Assembly (NCBI GenBank): GCA_019054805.1
Contig: JAHQIY010000008.1
Span: forward strand, 2,403,501-2,467,500
Source of the DNA: Brachionus manjavacas
Lineage: Eukaryota; Rotifera; Eurotatoria; Ploima; Brachionidae
Length of the DNA: 64,000 nt
Reading direction: 5' to 3'
Below the pieces are notes generated by a model. That model searched no databases. It saw only the letters and a list, made by a program, of their open reading frames with translations, and was not told the DNA's origin. Shown one piece after another: positions 1 through 10,128 of this stretch. How positions within the stretch are numbered: the stretch's first letter is position 1; every line of letters starts with the position of its first letter. The translations under genes were made by a program, and so were the position numbers.

Positions 1-1113
1 GTAATAAAACAGATATACGAACATTTGATAAACCCAAAGAGAAAAATACTCTCACTGTGGCTAATTTAAATGAGGCAAAATTAAGAAGATTTAAATTACC
101 ATTGAATCTAGTTAATGAGGAAAAAAAATTTTTTCTAAAGGGAAAAAGTTCACATTTAACAAGCAATATTGGCGATGATGATCCTGAAGCGTTGTTAAAA
201 AATGAAGAAGATTTGGATTTGTATTCAATGAGCGAAAATTTATATCATAAAAAAGTTGTTGATGAAGATATGAGAAAAAAGAAAAAAGTTAAATTTGGCA
301 TTATAAAAAAGAAAATTGACAAATTAGAGGGATTAGATGAAAAATATGTGAATTTGTTGACCTGGGATGCTAAAGAACAGATCAAACACTTGCATTTGTC
401 CGATCCAGGTATGGTATGAGTTGTTGTTAGTGGTTTTTATTTTTCTTTTTTAAAGAAACATGGACTCCAGAGCGAATTTCGGAAAGTTTTCCAATTACTT
501 TGGTTAGCTGTAAAAAGCTTTTGAAATCAAAATGGGCTCCAAAGACTTTGGATGAGCTTGAAAGGCATGATGAAAAAGTAATTCAAAATTGGAAAATGCT
601 CAAGAAGATAGAGAATAATCCCATTTCAGGTAATAAAATGAAAAATTTTAATTTTTAAAAATAATTTTCTTTTTTAAAGCTGGTCCGGCTATCAACATAT
701 ACACGGAATACAAAAATATGAACAAGTTAAATTTATTGAGAAATGCGACTGGATTAACTGGAATTAATTTTGAAAGAAAATCACATATCTTTAGCGATTC
801 TTATGCACTTCACGAGTCTCTTTTATGCGTAAGTTTAGTTGAATTTTTATTTTATTTTTCCAATTTAAGATTTTAGGAACCCGGTTCATTTTCGAAAATT
901 GTTGTACACGAAGATAATTATGTGAAAAAAGTGTTCGGTCGAAATTTAGAAGAGGAAGAAGTGAAAAAAAGCGCTAAAAATGATCAGACAAAAGATAAAG
1001 ATTTATTTGACGAGCATTTAATGTTCACCAAAAATCAATTGAAAAAAATTTTGTCAAACATATTTGCAGATGATAAAAAAATAAAAAATAAATTTTTTTT
1101 CAAAATTTTTTAA
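1..1113 (+). CDS. NGRN: Neugrin-like protein (5' end beyond the window)
   Basis: Read as four exons, about 1-408, 456-629, 680-828 and 877-1113, with GT-AG junctions that keep frame throughout. The frame is open to the left edge from base 3, so the true start lies outside. The diagnostic block spans the first junction: a Trp-Asp-x-Lys-x-Gln-Ile helix, then WTPERISESF, then a KLLKSKW stretch followed by a charged helix ending in KVIQNW. This order (TW..KEQI..LH, W.P..ISE.F, LKSKW.P) is that of the neugrin/Rrg9 family, mitochondrial proteins linked to mitochondrial gene expression and 16S rRNA handling in mammals. The C-terminal exon is lysine/glutamate-rich and ends FFFKIF. An AATAAA-like signal follows near 1121. 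Family assignment is fairly sure; function is inferred from family. Confidence 0.72.
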
Positions 1114-2494
1114 TCTAGTTAAATAAAAAACAAAAAAAGTATTTTGTACTTTATTTTGTATTTGGTCAATTAATAAAAAAAATTATGACGTTTTATTTGC
1201 GTTTAGATATTTTTTTCCACTTTTTTGTTTGTTTATTTTTTATTTAGCTCTTATAAGGTAAAAATTAATCTTTTGAGGTAAAAATAGATTAGCCTTTAGA
1301 AGTCCAGTTTTTGGCTATTTAATCGATTTAATTTAGAAAATTTTAGAAAAAATGAATCATCATTATAAAGAAAAATAAATTAGAATTAAATAGAGATATG
1401 AAGAATTTTGAAGAACAAAAAGTTTTCTTTAGGTTACAAATTTACTATTTTACTTTATTAAATTTTTGGTTCAACTTTTAAAAGAGTTAATAAAGCATTT
1501 CAATACATTGATTACCAACATATGAGAATTGGAAATATGTTTAGCAAAAAAAGCATTTATTAGAGAATAATTTTTTAATAATTTTTATAATACCCAAAAA
1601 TAATTTTTATAAATATCGACAAAAATTTGTTTGTACCCAGTTTTTATTTCTTTTTCAATAATTTTGACAAAAAATAAATACCCAAAATATATTTATTTTA
1701 CACCCAAATAATTAATATAAATACCCATTTAATAATAATCCATATGTTTTTAGATATTTTTAAGCTTATTTTTTTCAAAAGTAAGTTTTGTGTACAACAT
1801 GACTGAAAGGAAAGACCAAGTTCTATTCTTAACTGCCAGAACTCGTTCGTTGGTAAAAATTATATTTAAAATAAAGAAAAAAAACTCTATTAAATTTTCG
1901 AGAAAAAATGTGAAAGAAAAAAGACAAATTATTTTTTAAGCTTAATTTAATAATCAAATTATGGAATTGATTCAAGGAAATAAATGCCAAAATTATTTTT
2001 TATAATTTTTTTTAAATTTTTTATTTAAATTTAATGACTTCTGAAAATATTTAACGAAGTTTTTTTTTTTCGCAGAAAGATAGCTACCATAGCGAAACTA
2101 CATCTAGCCTTATTATTATTTAATAAATATTATTCAATTTTGAAGGCATTTAGGTCAAATAATAGCTGTTCACGTAATGTTCCACATTTTTCAGTTTCTT
2201 TTTGTCATCTAGTCAAGCATAAATGAATAAGAGTGGTTTTGAACATTTATTAAAAAAAGGGTTTTCATTTTGGCCATGCTGACTTTTTTATGTTTGGTCA
2301 TAAATAAGCCAAATTTAAATCAAGACACTTGAAAAAGCGATAAAAAAATAAAAAGAAATATTGCATTTGATCCAAGTTAAAAAGCAAACAAAATTGCACG
2401 AAATTTTCGTCTACAAACATTGCCAATGCATATAAATTTTAAAATGATTTATTTCAGCTAGTTAGCTTTGCACTAAAAATTTATGTTATTTAAC
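1114..2494. other. AT-rich intergenic stretch with one weak two-exon candidate
   Basis: Mostly A/T runs with no long open frame. The only coding-like signal is a possible 33-codon gene at 1799-1852 joined to 2076-2123, described separately. Nothing else recognisable. Confidence 0.5.
1799..2123 (+). CDS. Possible two-exon mini-ORF (33 aa), unrecognised
   Basis: An ATG at 1799 opens 18 codons ending at a good donor (TTG then gtaaaa, 1853). An acceptor TTTCGCAG at 2075 leads into 16 codons in the same frame, closed by TAA at 2123. The predicted peptide starts MTERKDQVLF and continues with a Ser/Thr-rich tail. Both pieces are less AT-rich than their surroundings. I do not recognise the peptide. 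It could be a small gene, an alternative 5' exon pair of the HIG1 gene downstream, or chance. Confidence 0.2.
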
Positions 2495-2584
2495 ATGGTA
2501 ATCTGTGAACGCGTGGCACAATTTGTGCTCAAACTCGCATCATCACTTAAGAGACCACATCTAGTGCTCGGATCCGATCCTTAG
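2495..2584 (+). other. GC-richer island with a 29-codon ORF
   Basis: This 90-base stretch has clearly higher GC than the surrounding DNA and reads as an uninterrupted ATG-to-TAG frame beginning MVICERVAQF. It lies about 230 bases upstream of the HIG1-domain start codon. It could be an upstream exon or uORF, an untranslated exon, or a small RNA gene. I could not match it to a tRNA or 5S layout. Confidence 0.25.
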
Positions 2585-2816
2585 CACATTTTTTTCAAAA
2601 TTTAGAGCTTAATATATTCAAAAAATATGTGAAATAACTCATAGCAAAGCCATGTGTATGATATAAATTGCAAGCTTTGTAAAATTTAAATTTTCATTTT
2701 AGTTTAAATGCAATTTTTGGAACACATGGTTTCCATATTTCCCAATTTACCTTTTATCTATTTCATTTTTTGTGCTAAAATTAAATTTTAATTTGCCACA
2801 AGAAAAAACAGCGAGC

Positions 2817-3191
2817 ATGTCGAATGATGGCTCCAAGCTAGAATATTTGGCCCCCAGAGCGAAGCCTGTTGACCTAGAAGACAAAAAAGCCGGCTATCTG
2901 CCCGAACCCAGCGGTCGATTGACTCTAGAGAATAACTTCTATGACGAGATAAGCAAGAACAATTCCCGAAGCTGGGATAAATTCGCAGAGGGTGTAAAAA
3001 AAAATCCGTTTGTGCCGCTGGGCTGCCTGGTCACTATTGGTGTCCTGGGCAATGGCATTTTGGCCATGCGCAACAAAGACCGACTCAAATCGCAGCGTAT
3101 GATGCGATACCGTATCGCTGCGCAGGGCTCGACCATAATTGCGCTGGTAATTGGCACCATGGCCTCGAATTACTTCGCCAAATCCGATTGA
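2817..3191 (+). CDS. HIGD2A: HIG1 domain family protein (HIGD2A/Rcf1-like)
   Basis: Single exon, 124 residues. I chose the ATG at 2817 (MSNDGSKLEY) because the upstream in-frame extension has only a GTG start. The HIG1 domain fills the C-terminal half. A KKNPFVPLGC entry at residues 61-70 leads into membrane helix 1 (about 65-84). Then comes the family QxxxRxRxxxQ signature, Q93-R97-R99-Q103 (QRMMRYRIAAQ), and membrane helix 2 (about 103-118). Family members sit in the mitochondrial inner membrane and help assemble cytochrome c oxidase and respiratory supercomplexes. The arginine-containing signature and the short two-helix layout fit the type 2 branch. Intronless, GC-richer than its surroundings, with AATAAA at about 3239. 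Confidence 0.9.
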   Translation: MSNDGSKLEYLAPRAKPVDLEDKKAGYLPEPSGRLTLENNFYDEISKNNSRSWDKFAEGVKKNPFVPLGCLVTIGVLGNGILAMRNKDRLKSQRMMRYRIAAQGSTIIALVIGTMASNYFAKSD

Positions 3192-3350
3192 ACATTTTTT
3201 TACCAATTGACTGACTCATAATTTATTTAGGATTTTATCAATAAAAAAATAGTTTTTAGACTTTTGCTGGTTTTTTGAAAGCTTTTGGAATTCATATTTC
3301 AAAGTGGCATTCAAATCATTTCTCTCATCAAATTTATATATATATATGTA

Positions 3351-3463
3351 TATATTTATCTAATAATAGATAATTTGTTTTGTATTTATCTAATAATAGA
3401 TAATTTGTTTTGTATTTATCTAATAATAGATAATTTTTTTTAGATATATCTAGTAATAGATAA
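3351..3463. repeat. 30-bp tandem repeat made of palindromic GATA-type motifs
   Basis: A 30-base unit is repeated about 3.5 times immediately before the first NAP1 start codon at 3469. Each unit holds a perfect inverted repeat, TTATCTAATAATAGATAA (3356-3373, 3386-3403, 3416-3433), plus one imperfect copy at 3446-3463. Each half is a WGATAR-type GATA-factor site (AGATAA). It may be a promoter element, but that is inference; it could be simple satellite expansion. Confidence 0.8.
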
Positions 3464-3468
3464 TAAAA

Positions 3469-4539
3469 ATGGAAAAAAGTCAAAACGGTGTTGAAGAGCC
3501 CACGCCGATCAGTTTGCCCAAAGAAGTGGTCAAACGAGTGAATGCACTTAAGAATATACAGCTAAAAATGGTCGACATAGAGACAAAGTTCTATGACGAG
3601 TTGCATCGACTAGAGTGCAGATATGCAGCCATGTTTGACCCGTTGTACGCTCAACGAGAGCTAATAGTGAACGGCGCTTATGAGCCAAACGACCAAGAGG
3701 GAAGATGGGCCTTGGAAGATGAACTGGCAAGTGACTTGGAAAAAAATGCAGTGATCACTGAAGCGCCAAGTGTTCCGGAATGCACATCGGTTAAGGGAAT
3801 TCCGGAATTTTGGTTGCACGCAATGAAAAGCACGGAAATTATCGGCGAAGCTATCCAGGAACACGATGAGCCGATTTTGAAATATTTGAGAGACGTTCAA
3901 GTCAAATTTCGGGATGTGGTGCCCTACGGATACACTCTCGAGTTTCATTTCGATCCAAATGAGTACTTTATAAACTCGGTTTTGACCAAAACATACGAAC
4001 TGACCACAGACAAAGATCCAAAAGATCCGTTCGCCTACGACGGTCCGGCTTTGTACAAATCAATCGGTTGCACCATCAACTGGAACCCGGAGAAAAATGT
4101 GACCATGAAGCTTGTTAAAAAAAAACAAAAGCACAAAAGTTCTGGAACTATTCGCATTGTGACCAAGGAAGAAAAACAGGATTCGTTCTTTAATTTCTTT
4201 GAATCGCCTACTCCCGACGGAATTAGACCGTCGTACAGACACATTCTGGACCCGACCTATGTGCCCAAAGAGGAAAATGAAGAACAAGATGAAGAAGATG
4301 AAGAGCTGTACGAGGCTGATTTTGAGATAGGACACTTTTTTAAAGAATTTCTCATACCAAAAGCGGTTCTTTACTACACTGGCGAGCTAGTCGACGAGAG
4401 TGGCTACGACGACGACGACTACGATGATGAAGACGACGAGGAAAATGCACAAAATGACGATGAAGAGGAGGAAGAGACTGATGAGGAGAACCCTAAGCCG
4501 AAGGCTAAAAAGTCAACCAAAAAAAACACCAAAGCCTAG
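3469..4539 (+). CDS. NAP1L: Nucleosome assembly protein 1-like, paralogue A
   Basis: Single exon, 356 residues, ATG at 3469. The NAP fold is complete: a long N-terminal dimerisation helix (about 20-65; RVNALKNIQLKM, then RLECRYAAMFDPLY), KGIPEFW at 109-115, YTLEFHF, then NEYF and VLTKTYEL, EEKQDSFFNFFESPTPDG, and PKAVLYYTGEL. A strongly acidic tail (about 310-345) follows and ends in a lysine-rich segment. NAP1 proteins chaperone H2A-H2B dimers and shuttle between cytosol and nucleus. This copy lacks a C-terminal CaaX box. It is first of three head-to-tail paralogues and, like B, has no intron. Confidence 0.95.
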   Translation: MEKSQNGVEEPTPISLPKEVVKRVNALKNIQLKMVDIETKFYDELHRLECRYAAMFDPLYAQRELIVNGAYEPNDQEGRWALEDELASDLEKNAVITEAPSVPECTSVKGIPEFWLHAMKSTEIIGEAIQEHDEPILKYLRDVQVKFRDVVPYGYTLEFHFDPNEYFINSVLTKTYELTTDKDPKDPFAYDGPALYKSIGCTINWNPEKNVTMKLVKKKQKHKSSGTIRIVTKEEKQDSFFNFFESPTPDGIRPSYRHILDPTYVPKEENEEQDEEDEELYEADFEIGHFFKEFLIPKAVLYYTGELVDESGYDDDDYDDEDDEENAQNDDEEEEETDEENPKPKAKKSTKKNTKA

Positions 4540-4662
4540 GCTATTTTTTTAAACGAATCTCAATTTTTCTTAGTTCTGGATGTTGTTAAATATTTTAGTC
4601 AAAATATCCGAGGAAAAAAAAGTTTTATTTTCTTTTTCTTTTTTTTCTAAATAAAAAAAAAC

Positions 4663-4958
4663 TTCTTAGTTCAGTTTTTAACTGATTCATTTGGCACACA
4701 ATTTTGCCATTAAAAGCAAAATTTAAAAAATTAAAATTAAAAAAAAAATTTTTTATTTTCCTTTTTTATTTTCTAATCTCTTCAGTTCAGTTTTTAACTG
4801 ATTCATTTGGCACACAATTTTGCCATTAAAAGCAAAATTTAAAAAATTAAAATTAAAAAAAAAATTTTTTATTTTCCTTTTTTATTTTCTAATCTCTTCA
4901 GTTCAGTTTTTAACTGATTCATTTGGCACACAATTTTGCCATTAAAAGCAAAATTTAA
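4663..4958. repeat. 116-bp tandem repeat between NAP1 paralogues A and B
   Basis: A 116-base unit occurs about 2.5 times; matching points lie at 4669, 4785 and 4901. Copies look identical over the compared length. Each unit contains inverted repeats able to form short hairpins: TCAGTTTTTAACTGA, TTTTGCCATTAAAAGCAAAA, and a GGCA/TGCC pair. It lies between the 3' end of NAP1-A and the start of NAP1-B, so it could affect 3'-end formation of A or the promoter of B. Confidence 0.9.
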
Positions 4959-5024
4959 TTTAAACTATTATTAACAAAAACTTTTATTTTATTTAAAGAG
5001 CAAACTACCTAGGTATTTAGAATA

Positions 5025-5987
5025 ATGGAAAAATTACAGAGACGTGTAAATGCTTTGAAAAATGTGCAATTGAAATTAGCTGATGCTGAGCTTAAGTTGT
5101 ACGAGGAAATAAGCCAACTGGAGGCAAAGTACCAATCGGTGTTCGAGCCAATTTACAGCCAACGTGAAAAAATAGTCAACGGCGAACACGAGCCCACCGA
5201 GGAGGAAGCCAACTGGCCCTACAAGGACGAGCTAGACCAGGACGAAGAAGTGAACGGCAACTCGGCCAAGAAGCTAAAAACCGAAAATGGTTCAGCAGAA
5301 GGCAAGGGAGTGCCAGAATTTTGGCTCAAGTGCTTGAAATCGACAAGTCTGTTGGGAAGCATGATCCAGTCGCATGACGAGCCCGTGCTTAAACATTTAA
5401 GAGACATCCGAGTCAAATTGAACACCGAAAAACCTCATGGCTACACTCTTGAATTTCATTTTAATGAAAACGAGTACTTTGGCAACAAAGTTTTGACCAA
5501 GACATTCGAATTGAGCACTGAGCGTGATGAAGAAAATCCATTGTCAACTGATACAACCAGATTGTATAAATGTGTGGGCAGCAAAATTGAATGGAACGAT
5601 GGTAAAAACATTACTCTAAAAGTGACCAAGAAAAAGCAAACAAACAAAAGCAATGGCCAGACCAAAGAAGTGACCAGAGAGGAGAAAAATGGCTCTTTCT
5701 TTGATTTGTTCGATACTCATACTCAGGACGGTGTTAAGCCATCTATGAAAACCACTTGCAAGAAAAATGATGACAACGATGACTTGGACGAGCAAGAAGA
5801 GTTGGAGCACTTGTTCGAATTGGACTATGAAATTGGCCAATTTATCAAAGATGTGCTGGTGCCTAAAGCTTTGTTGTACTACACTGGCGAACTGGTCGAA
5901 GACAGTTTGGACAGTATGGACGAAGACGATGATGAGGACGATGATGACGATGACGATGAGAGTGAGGGCGAAGAGCAAAAGAAATAA
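5025..5987 (+). CDS. NAP1L: Nucleosome assembly protein 1-like, paralogue B
   Basis: Single exon, 320 residues, ATG at 5025. It starts almost directly in the dimerisation helix (RRVNALKNVQLKL) and lacks the 20-residue leader of paralogue A. The core is intact: KGVPEFWLKCLKS, YTLEFHFNENEYF, VLTKTFEL, EEKNGSFFDLFDTHTQDG and PKALLYYTGEL. A short Asp/Glu tail follows and ends GEEQKK. It is an H2A-H2B chaperone by family. There is no CaaX box. It may be a divergent duplicate: the second signature reads FFDLFDTHTQ where A has FFNFFESPTP. AATAAA signals follow the stop near 6003. Confidence 0.95.
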   Translation: MEKLQRRVNALKNVQLKLADAELKLYEEISQLEAKYQSVFEPIYSQREKIVNGEHEPTEEEANWPYKDELDQDEEVNGNSAKKLKTENGSAEGKGVPEFWLKCLKSTSLLGSMIQSHDEPVLKHLRDIRVKLNTEKPHGYTLEFHFNENEYFGNKVLTKTFELSTERDEENPLSTDTTRLYKCVGSKIEWNDGKNITLKVTKKKQTNKSNGQTKEVTREEKNGSFFDLFDTHTQDGVKPSMKTTCKKNDDNDDLDEQEELEHLFELDYEIGQFIKDVLVPKALLYYTGELVEDSLDSMDEDDDEDDDDDDDESEGEEQKK

Positions 5988-6193
5988 ATGTCACTCGAGA
6001 AAATAAAAAATAAAAAGAATTAAATCCGTTTTGTTATTTCTTTTCATTCCAATTTCTAGCAGAAAGATCTCAAATAAAGTCTTTGAAAATAGCCTGAAAC
6101 TAATTGACCAAATCTACGGCCTAACACCTGTAGTTTAAATGTGAAAAAAACAAAAAAATTAAAATCAAAATTTTAAATCTTGCTCAGCTAGAA

Positions 6194-7449
6194 ATGTCTC
6201 AAAAAGGAAAGAGCCCAAAATCACCAGCTTTCGACTTTGGCATGAAAGATGCCAAAAAAGAAATTACCAAATTGGAAGACATTGATTTAAACCAGTTGAC
6301 AACCACATCGGTGCCAGTGCAAAAGCGCATAAATGCGCTCAAAAACGAGCAGCTGAAAATGCTCGATTTGGAGGCCAAGTTTTACGAAGAACTTCACGAA
6401 CTGGAATGCAAATATGCCAAGTTGTATGAGCCATTTTTCCAGAAGCGGCGCACAATAGTAACTGGTGAGTATGAGCCGAATGAGCAAGAGGCCAAATGGG
6501 CTCTGGACGAAGAGCAAAAAGAGAATGGCGAAGAGGAAAAAAAAGCCCTACTTGCTGACCAAAGTAAGTTTTAAAGTAATTTGGCAAGCAAAGTGGAATA
6601 AAAAAATTTAAAGCCAAACTAGACGACCAAAAAGGAATACCAAATTTCTGGCTGGAAACTTTGCAATCATTTAGGATAACAGCTGAATTAATCCAGGAGC
6701 ACGATGAGCCAATATTGTCCTTTTTGCAAGACGTCCGCGTCAATCTTTTTGACCAAAAGCCCTACGGCTACAAGCTCGAATTTGAATTTGCCGAAAATCC
6801 TTACTTTACTAACAAAGTATTGACCAAAACATATGAACTAAAGACCGATATTGATGCAAAAGATCCGTTTTCTTTTGAAGGACCTGATCTAGAAAAGTCA
6901 ATCGGGTGCAAAATAGACTGGAAGGCAGGCAAAAATGTGACCATTAAATCGGTGAAGAAAAAAATCAAGCCCAGAAACAAAAAAGGCGTGCCCAAAGTGA
7001 TAACCAAAGAGGAAAAACAGGACTCGTTCTTTAACTTTTTCGAGACACCAAAAAAAGCATCGGACGAGAAAGCAGTCGCTCTGAAGTCCGATGAAGATGA
7101 TTTAAGTGATGAAGAAGAAGACGAAGAGTTGTACATGATCGCTGATTTTGAGATTGGACAATACATCAGAGAGAAAATTGTGCCTAAAGCTGTTTTGTAC
7201 TACACAGGTGAATTGGATGACATGGATGAGGACGACTATGAGTATGATGATGAAGGAGATGATGATGATGACGAGGACAATGAGGACGACGAGGAAGTAG
7301 ATGATGAGGACGAAGATGATGACGATGACGATGATGATGACGATGATGAAAAGGACAAAAAGGGAAAGTCTACCAAGAAAAATATTGCCAAGCTGAAGGC
7401 CAGGTCAGGCAAAGGTCCTGAGCCGCCCGCCGAATGCAAACAAAATTAA
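6194..7449 (+). CDS. NAP1L: Nucleosome assembly protein 1-like, paralogue C (prenylated type)
   Basis: Two exons, 6194-6563 and 6614-7449, give 401 residues in frame. The 50-base intron falls between the N-terminal helix region and the KGIPNFW block. The leader includes a conserved-looking LTTTSVPVQKRINALK segment. The core has FWLETLQ, YKLEFEF, NPYFTNKVLTKTYEL, EEKQDSFFNFFETP and PKAVLYYTGEL. A very long Asp/Glu run follows, then a lysine-rich segment, then a final PPAECKQN. This ending closely matches vertebrate NAP1L1, which ends in PAECKQQ, a CaaX-type prenylation motif. Paralogue C is therefore the best candidate for the ancestral gene, and it alone keeps an intron. The link to farnesylation is inferred. 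Confidence 0.95.
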
Positions 7450-7960
7450 CACATTTTTTAATCTTGTTTTCATTTATCAATGCTATTTTAAATTAATTTT
7501 TTTTTTCAGTTTTTTTTGTTGTTGTGTATTTAAATTTTTTTGTTGCCAAAATGAAAATAAATATAAACCAAAGTGAACTGAATTTTTTGAAATTTTTTTC
7601 TTTTTCATTTGTGGTTTAACAGCCACTCTCGATATCCTTGAACATTGAATTGACCCAAAATTTAAGAAATGATACTACTCGGACTAAAGAGATCATTATT
7701 GAATGTGAGCCCAATATCCAAGCCTGTCATTAGACCGTTTTGGCATTGGTTAAATCACGTATGGAATGAGTAATGATAAGCTTATTATTATATTGAATAA
7801 ATCTTTCAAGAGATATTGAAAAAATCATGTCTCAAAATTTTTCCAATTTTAACCTTTTAAAAATCGAAGGACATTTAACTTTTAAAATTTTTCTTGGAAT
7901 CTTTCTCTGTTGTCTGTAGAGAAAAATGTTTTTAGATTTCCATACTTGCTATAAATCTGC
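7450..7960. other. Intergenic, nothing recognised
   Basis: 3' flank of NAP1-C with an AATAAA near 7556, followed by AT-rich sequence without an open frame that I can support. Confidence 0.5.
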
Positions 7961-9712
7961 TCAATTAGTAGAAGTAGAATTTACTACACCTTGAGTAAAC
8001 TCAAGAAAAACTCTATTGAGTCACATCAGTCGCTTCGTAATTAATCGCCATCTTTTTGAAACTATTCACAGTAACAACACTGTTTGGTAGTTTGTTCCAC
8101 GTATTTACGGCACTGTTCACCAAGAAATTTGATCTTGGGAGACATTTTACCTTTTCGCACTGTAATGCTTTAGTATGTCTTTCCAGATTGTATCTTCTTG
8201 ATTCGGGTTCAGAATCTTGACCGAATTTTTTTCCATTTTTTTGACAATCTCATAGCCATTTATTATCTTATAAAATTGTAGCAAGTCACCTTGTAAATAT
8301 AGTATATTTTGAAACTCAGGAATCAGTTTAACTGTTTTTCTCTGAATTTTCTCAAACTCTTTTATGTCTTTTTCAAGATATGGACACCAAAAACTTATTG
8401 TATATTCTAAATTAGGTCTAACAAGGGATGTGTACAGCAGTTTTATGTTACTTGCGTTCTTAAATTTAAAGGCCTTTCTAATCATTGCTAATACTTCATT
8501 TGCCTTAATGGTACAGCTCTTGATTTGATTATTCCAATTTAGGTTTTTAGTGGTAAAATTACTTAGGTTTTTTTAACAGTTTAATTCTGATATTGGATGC
8601 CCACTTGACCCGGATGTTATGCCGTGATCGCTTGAATTGTTTTGACTTTCAAAATTAACCACTTTGCATTTTTCTGCGTTTAACTTAGTTGACCATTTTT
8701 TTTGAACATGTAGACACATTGTCAATATCATCTATGCTTCTGATCACAGAGATGATTTTTGCGTCATTCGCGCAGTTTGCAGTTGTTTTTAATCAGCTCT
8801 AACATGTCGTTGATAAAAATAGTGAAAAGCAAAGGACCAAGTAATGATCTTTGTGGTATTCCATTATATAAATATATCCATTCGGACTCAGACTTACCAA
8901 GAACAACCCTCTGTTAGCGACCTTTTAACAATTTTCTAATCCAGCTTATAATATTGGATCCAAAACCAAAAAGTTTAAGCTTTTATTTAAGTTTTCTGTG
9001 TAAGATCTTATCAAAAGCTATTGCAAAGTCCGTGTAAATGACATCTCCGGGTAACCAAACAGATAGGCCATTTGTAATTAAATTTAATGTTTCCAAAAGA
9101 TTAGTTTAGCAAGAACTTTTTTGAAGTAAACCATGTTCCGCTTCAAAAATAAGGTTATTATGTAGAAAATGATTTAACATTATTTCCTTTATTAAGCTTT
9201 CCATTATCTTACATTTGAGATGATTCTTCTTTACTTTCGTTTTTATCCATACGAGTAACTCTTGCTTTTTTCCATACCTCAGGCATTTGACTCTTTTCAA
9301 ATGATTTTAGAAAGTGACACTCATAGGAATGTTAAAAGTATCTGCGGATAGCTTTAAAAATTTTACTGTGCATTTTATCTGGATCATATTTGATACTTGA
9401 TTTTGGTGTGCGACAAGTTCCCCTTTTGTGTTAGTTATCAAATAAACTCCATGCTTTTTTAACTTCTTACTTTTCAAACAGTTCTAAACAAACTTAGGAC
9501 AGTATTTTGCTTTCAAAGTTCTCTTTCATATTCAAATACTGCTTTCTTGATTGCAGACTCACATTTTTGTTGATTTTTGAAAAGGCATTCATTTTCCCGA
9601 TTTCCACCCATTAGCTTCAAAAGCCTTTTAGATCGAATAATTAGAAAGTCTTTTGAGTTAACAAATTTTTTACAAGTTTGTTTTTTTTTCGACAAAAAAT
9701 TGTGTTCCAAAT
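7960..9712 (-). mobile_element. Decayed, 5'-truncated CR1/L2-like LINE
   Basis: Read on minus from about 9712, the pieces appear in the order of a non-LTR retrotransposon ORF2 but in shifting frames with several stops. First is the linker before RT (9513-9710). Palm pieces follow, including IPQRSLLGPLLF followed by INDM (about 8800-8870). Next is a thumb/connection part (8147-8485, TSLVRPNLEY and FEKIQRKTVK). The end shows NSAVNTWNKLPNSVV (about 8075-8125), the usual C-terminal signature of CR1/L2/Jockey-type elements. The endonuclease is missing, so the copy is 5'-truncated. The 3' end near 7960-8000 carries CTACTTCTACTAATTGAG, which recurs near 13360. Old and inactive. Confidence 0.85.
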
Positions 9713-10128
9713 TTATTTATTAAATGAAAAATATAAATATTTATTTAGTACTTAAAATGTAAACAACAATTCAATTTTACAGAATATTTGCAGCTAATTT
9801 TTAGACATTTAAAGTTTTAAATTTTTGAACCCTTGCCATTAAAAAAAATTTATTTAGATGACTGAAATTACAGCATTTTTTCCATATAAACCTTTCAATT
9901 TTAAATAACCAATATTGAAATAAAGCTTCCATTTTGGTTTTATCAGCACTAAAAAATTCTAATACAGATTTTCAAAATTATTTTATTTTTTCAGGATAAA
10001 TTCCGCGTTGAATAATATTTTTTAGCTATTTTTCTTTAAATTGGAGAGATTCGAATTTTTTTCTAAAAGTTTTTTAATTTATATAATCATTATTTTATAA
10101 TATTATTTTATGAAATTTTTATCATAAG
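9713..10128. other. AT-rich stretch upstream of the DMAC2L exons
   Basis: The missing first exon of the DMAC2L-like gene is expected here, but I find no convincing one. The short ATG frame at 9858 (about 16 codons) does not resemble the family N-terminus. Confidence 0.4.

Noticed and set aside
7236-7439. Poly-serine frame on minus opposite NAP1-C
   Set aside because: Mirror image of the Asp/Glu codon run; same for the minus frames opposite NAP1-A and NAP1-B.
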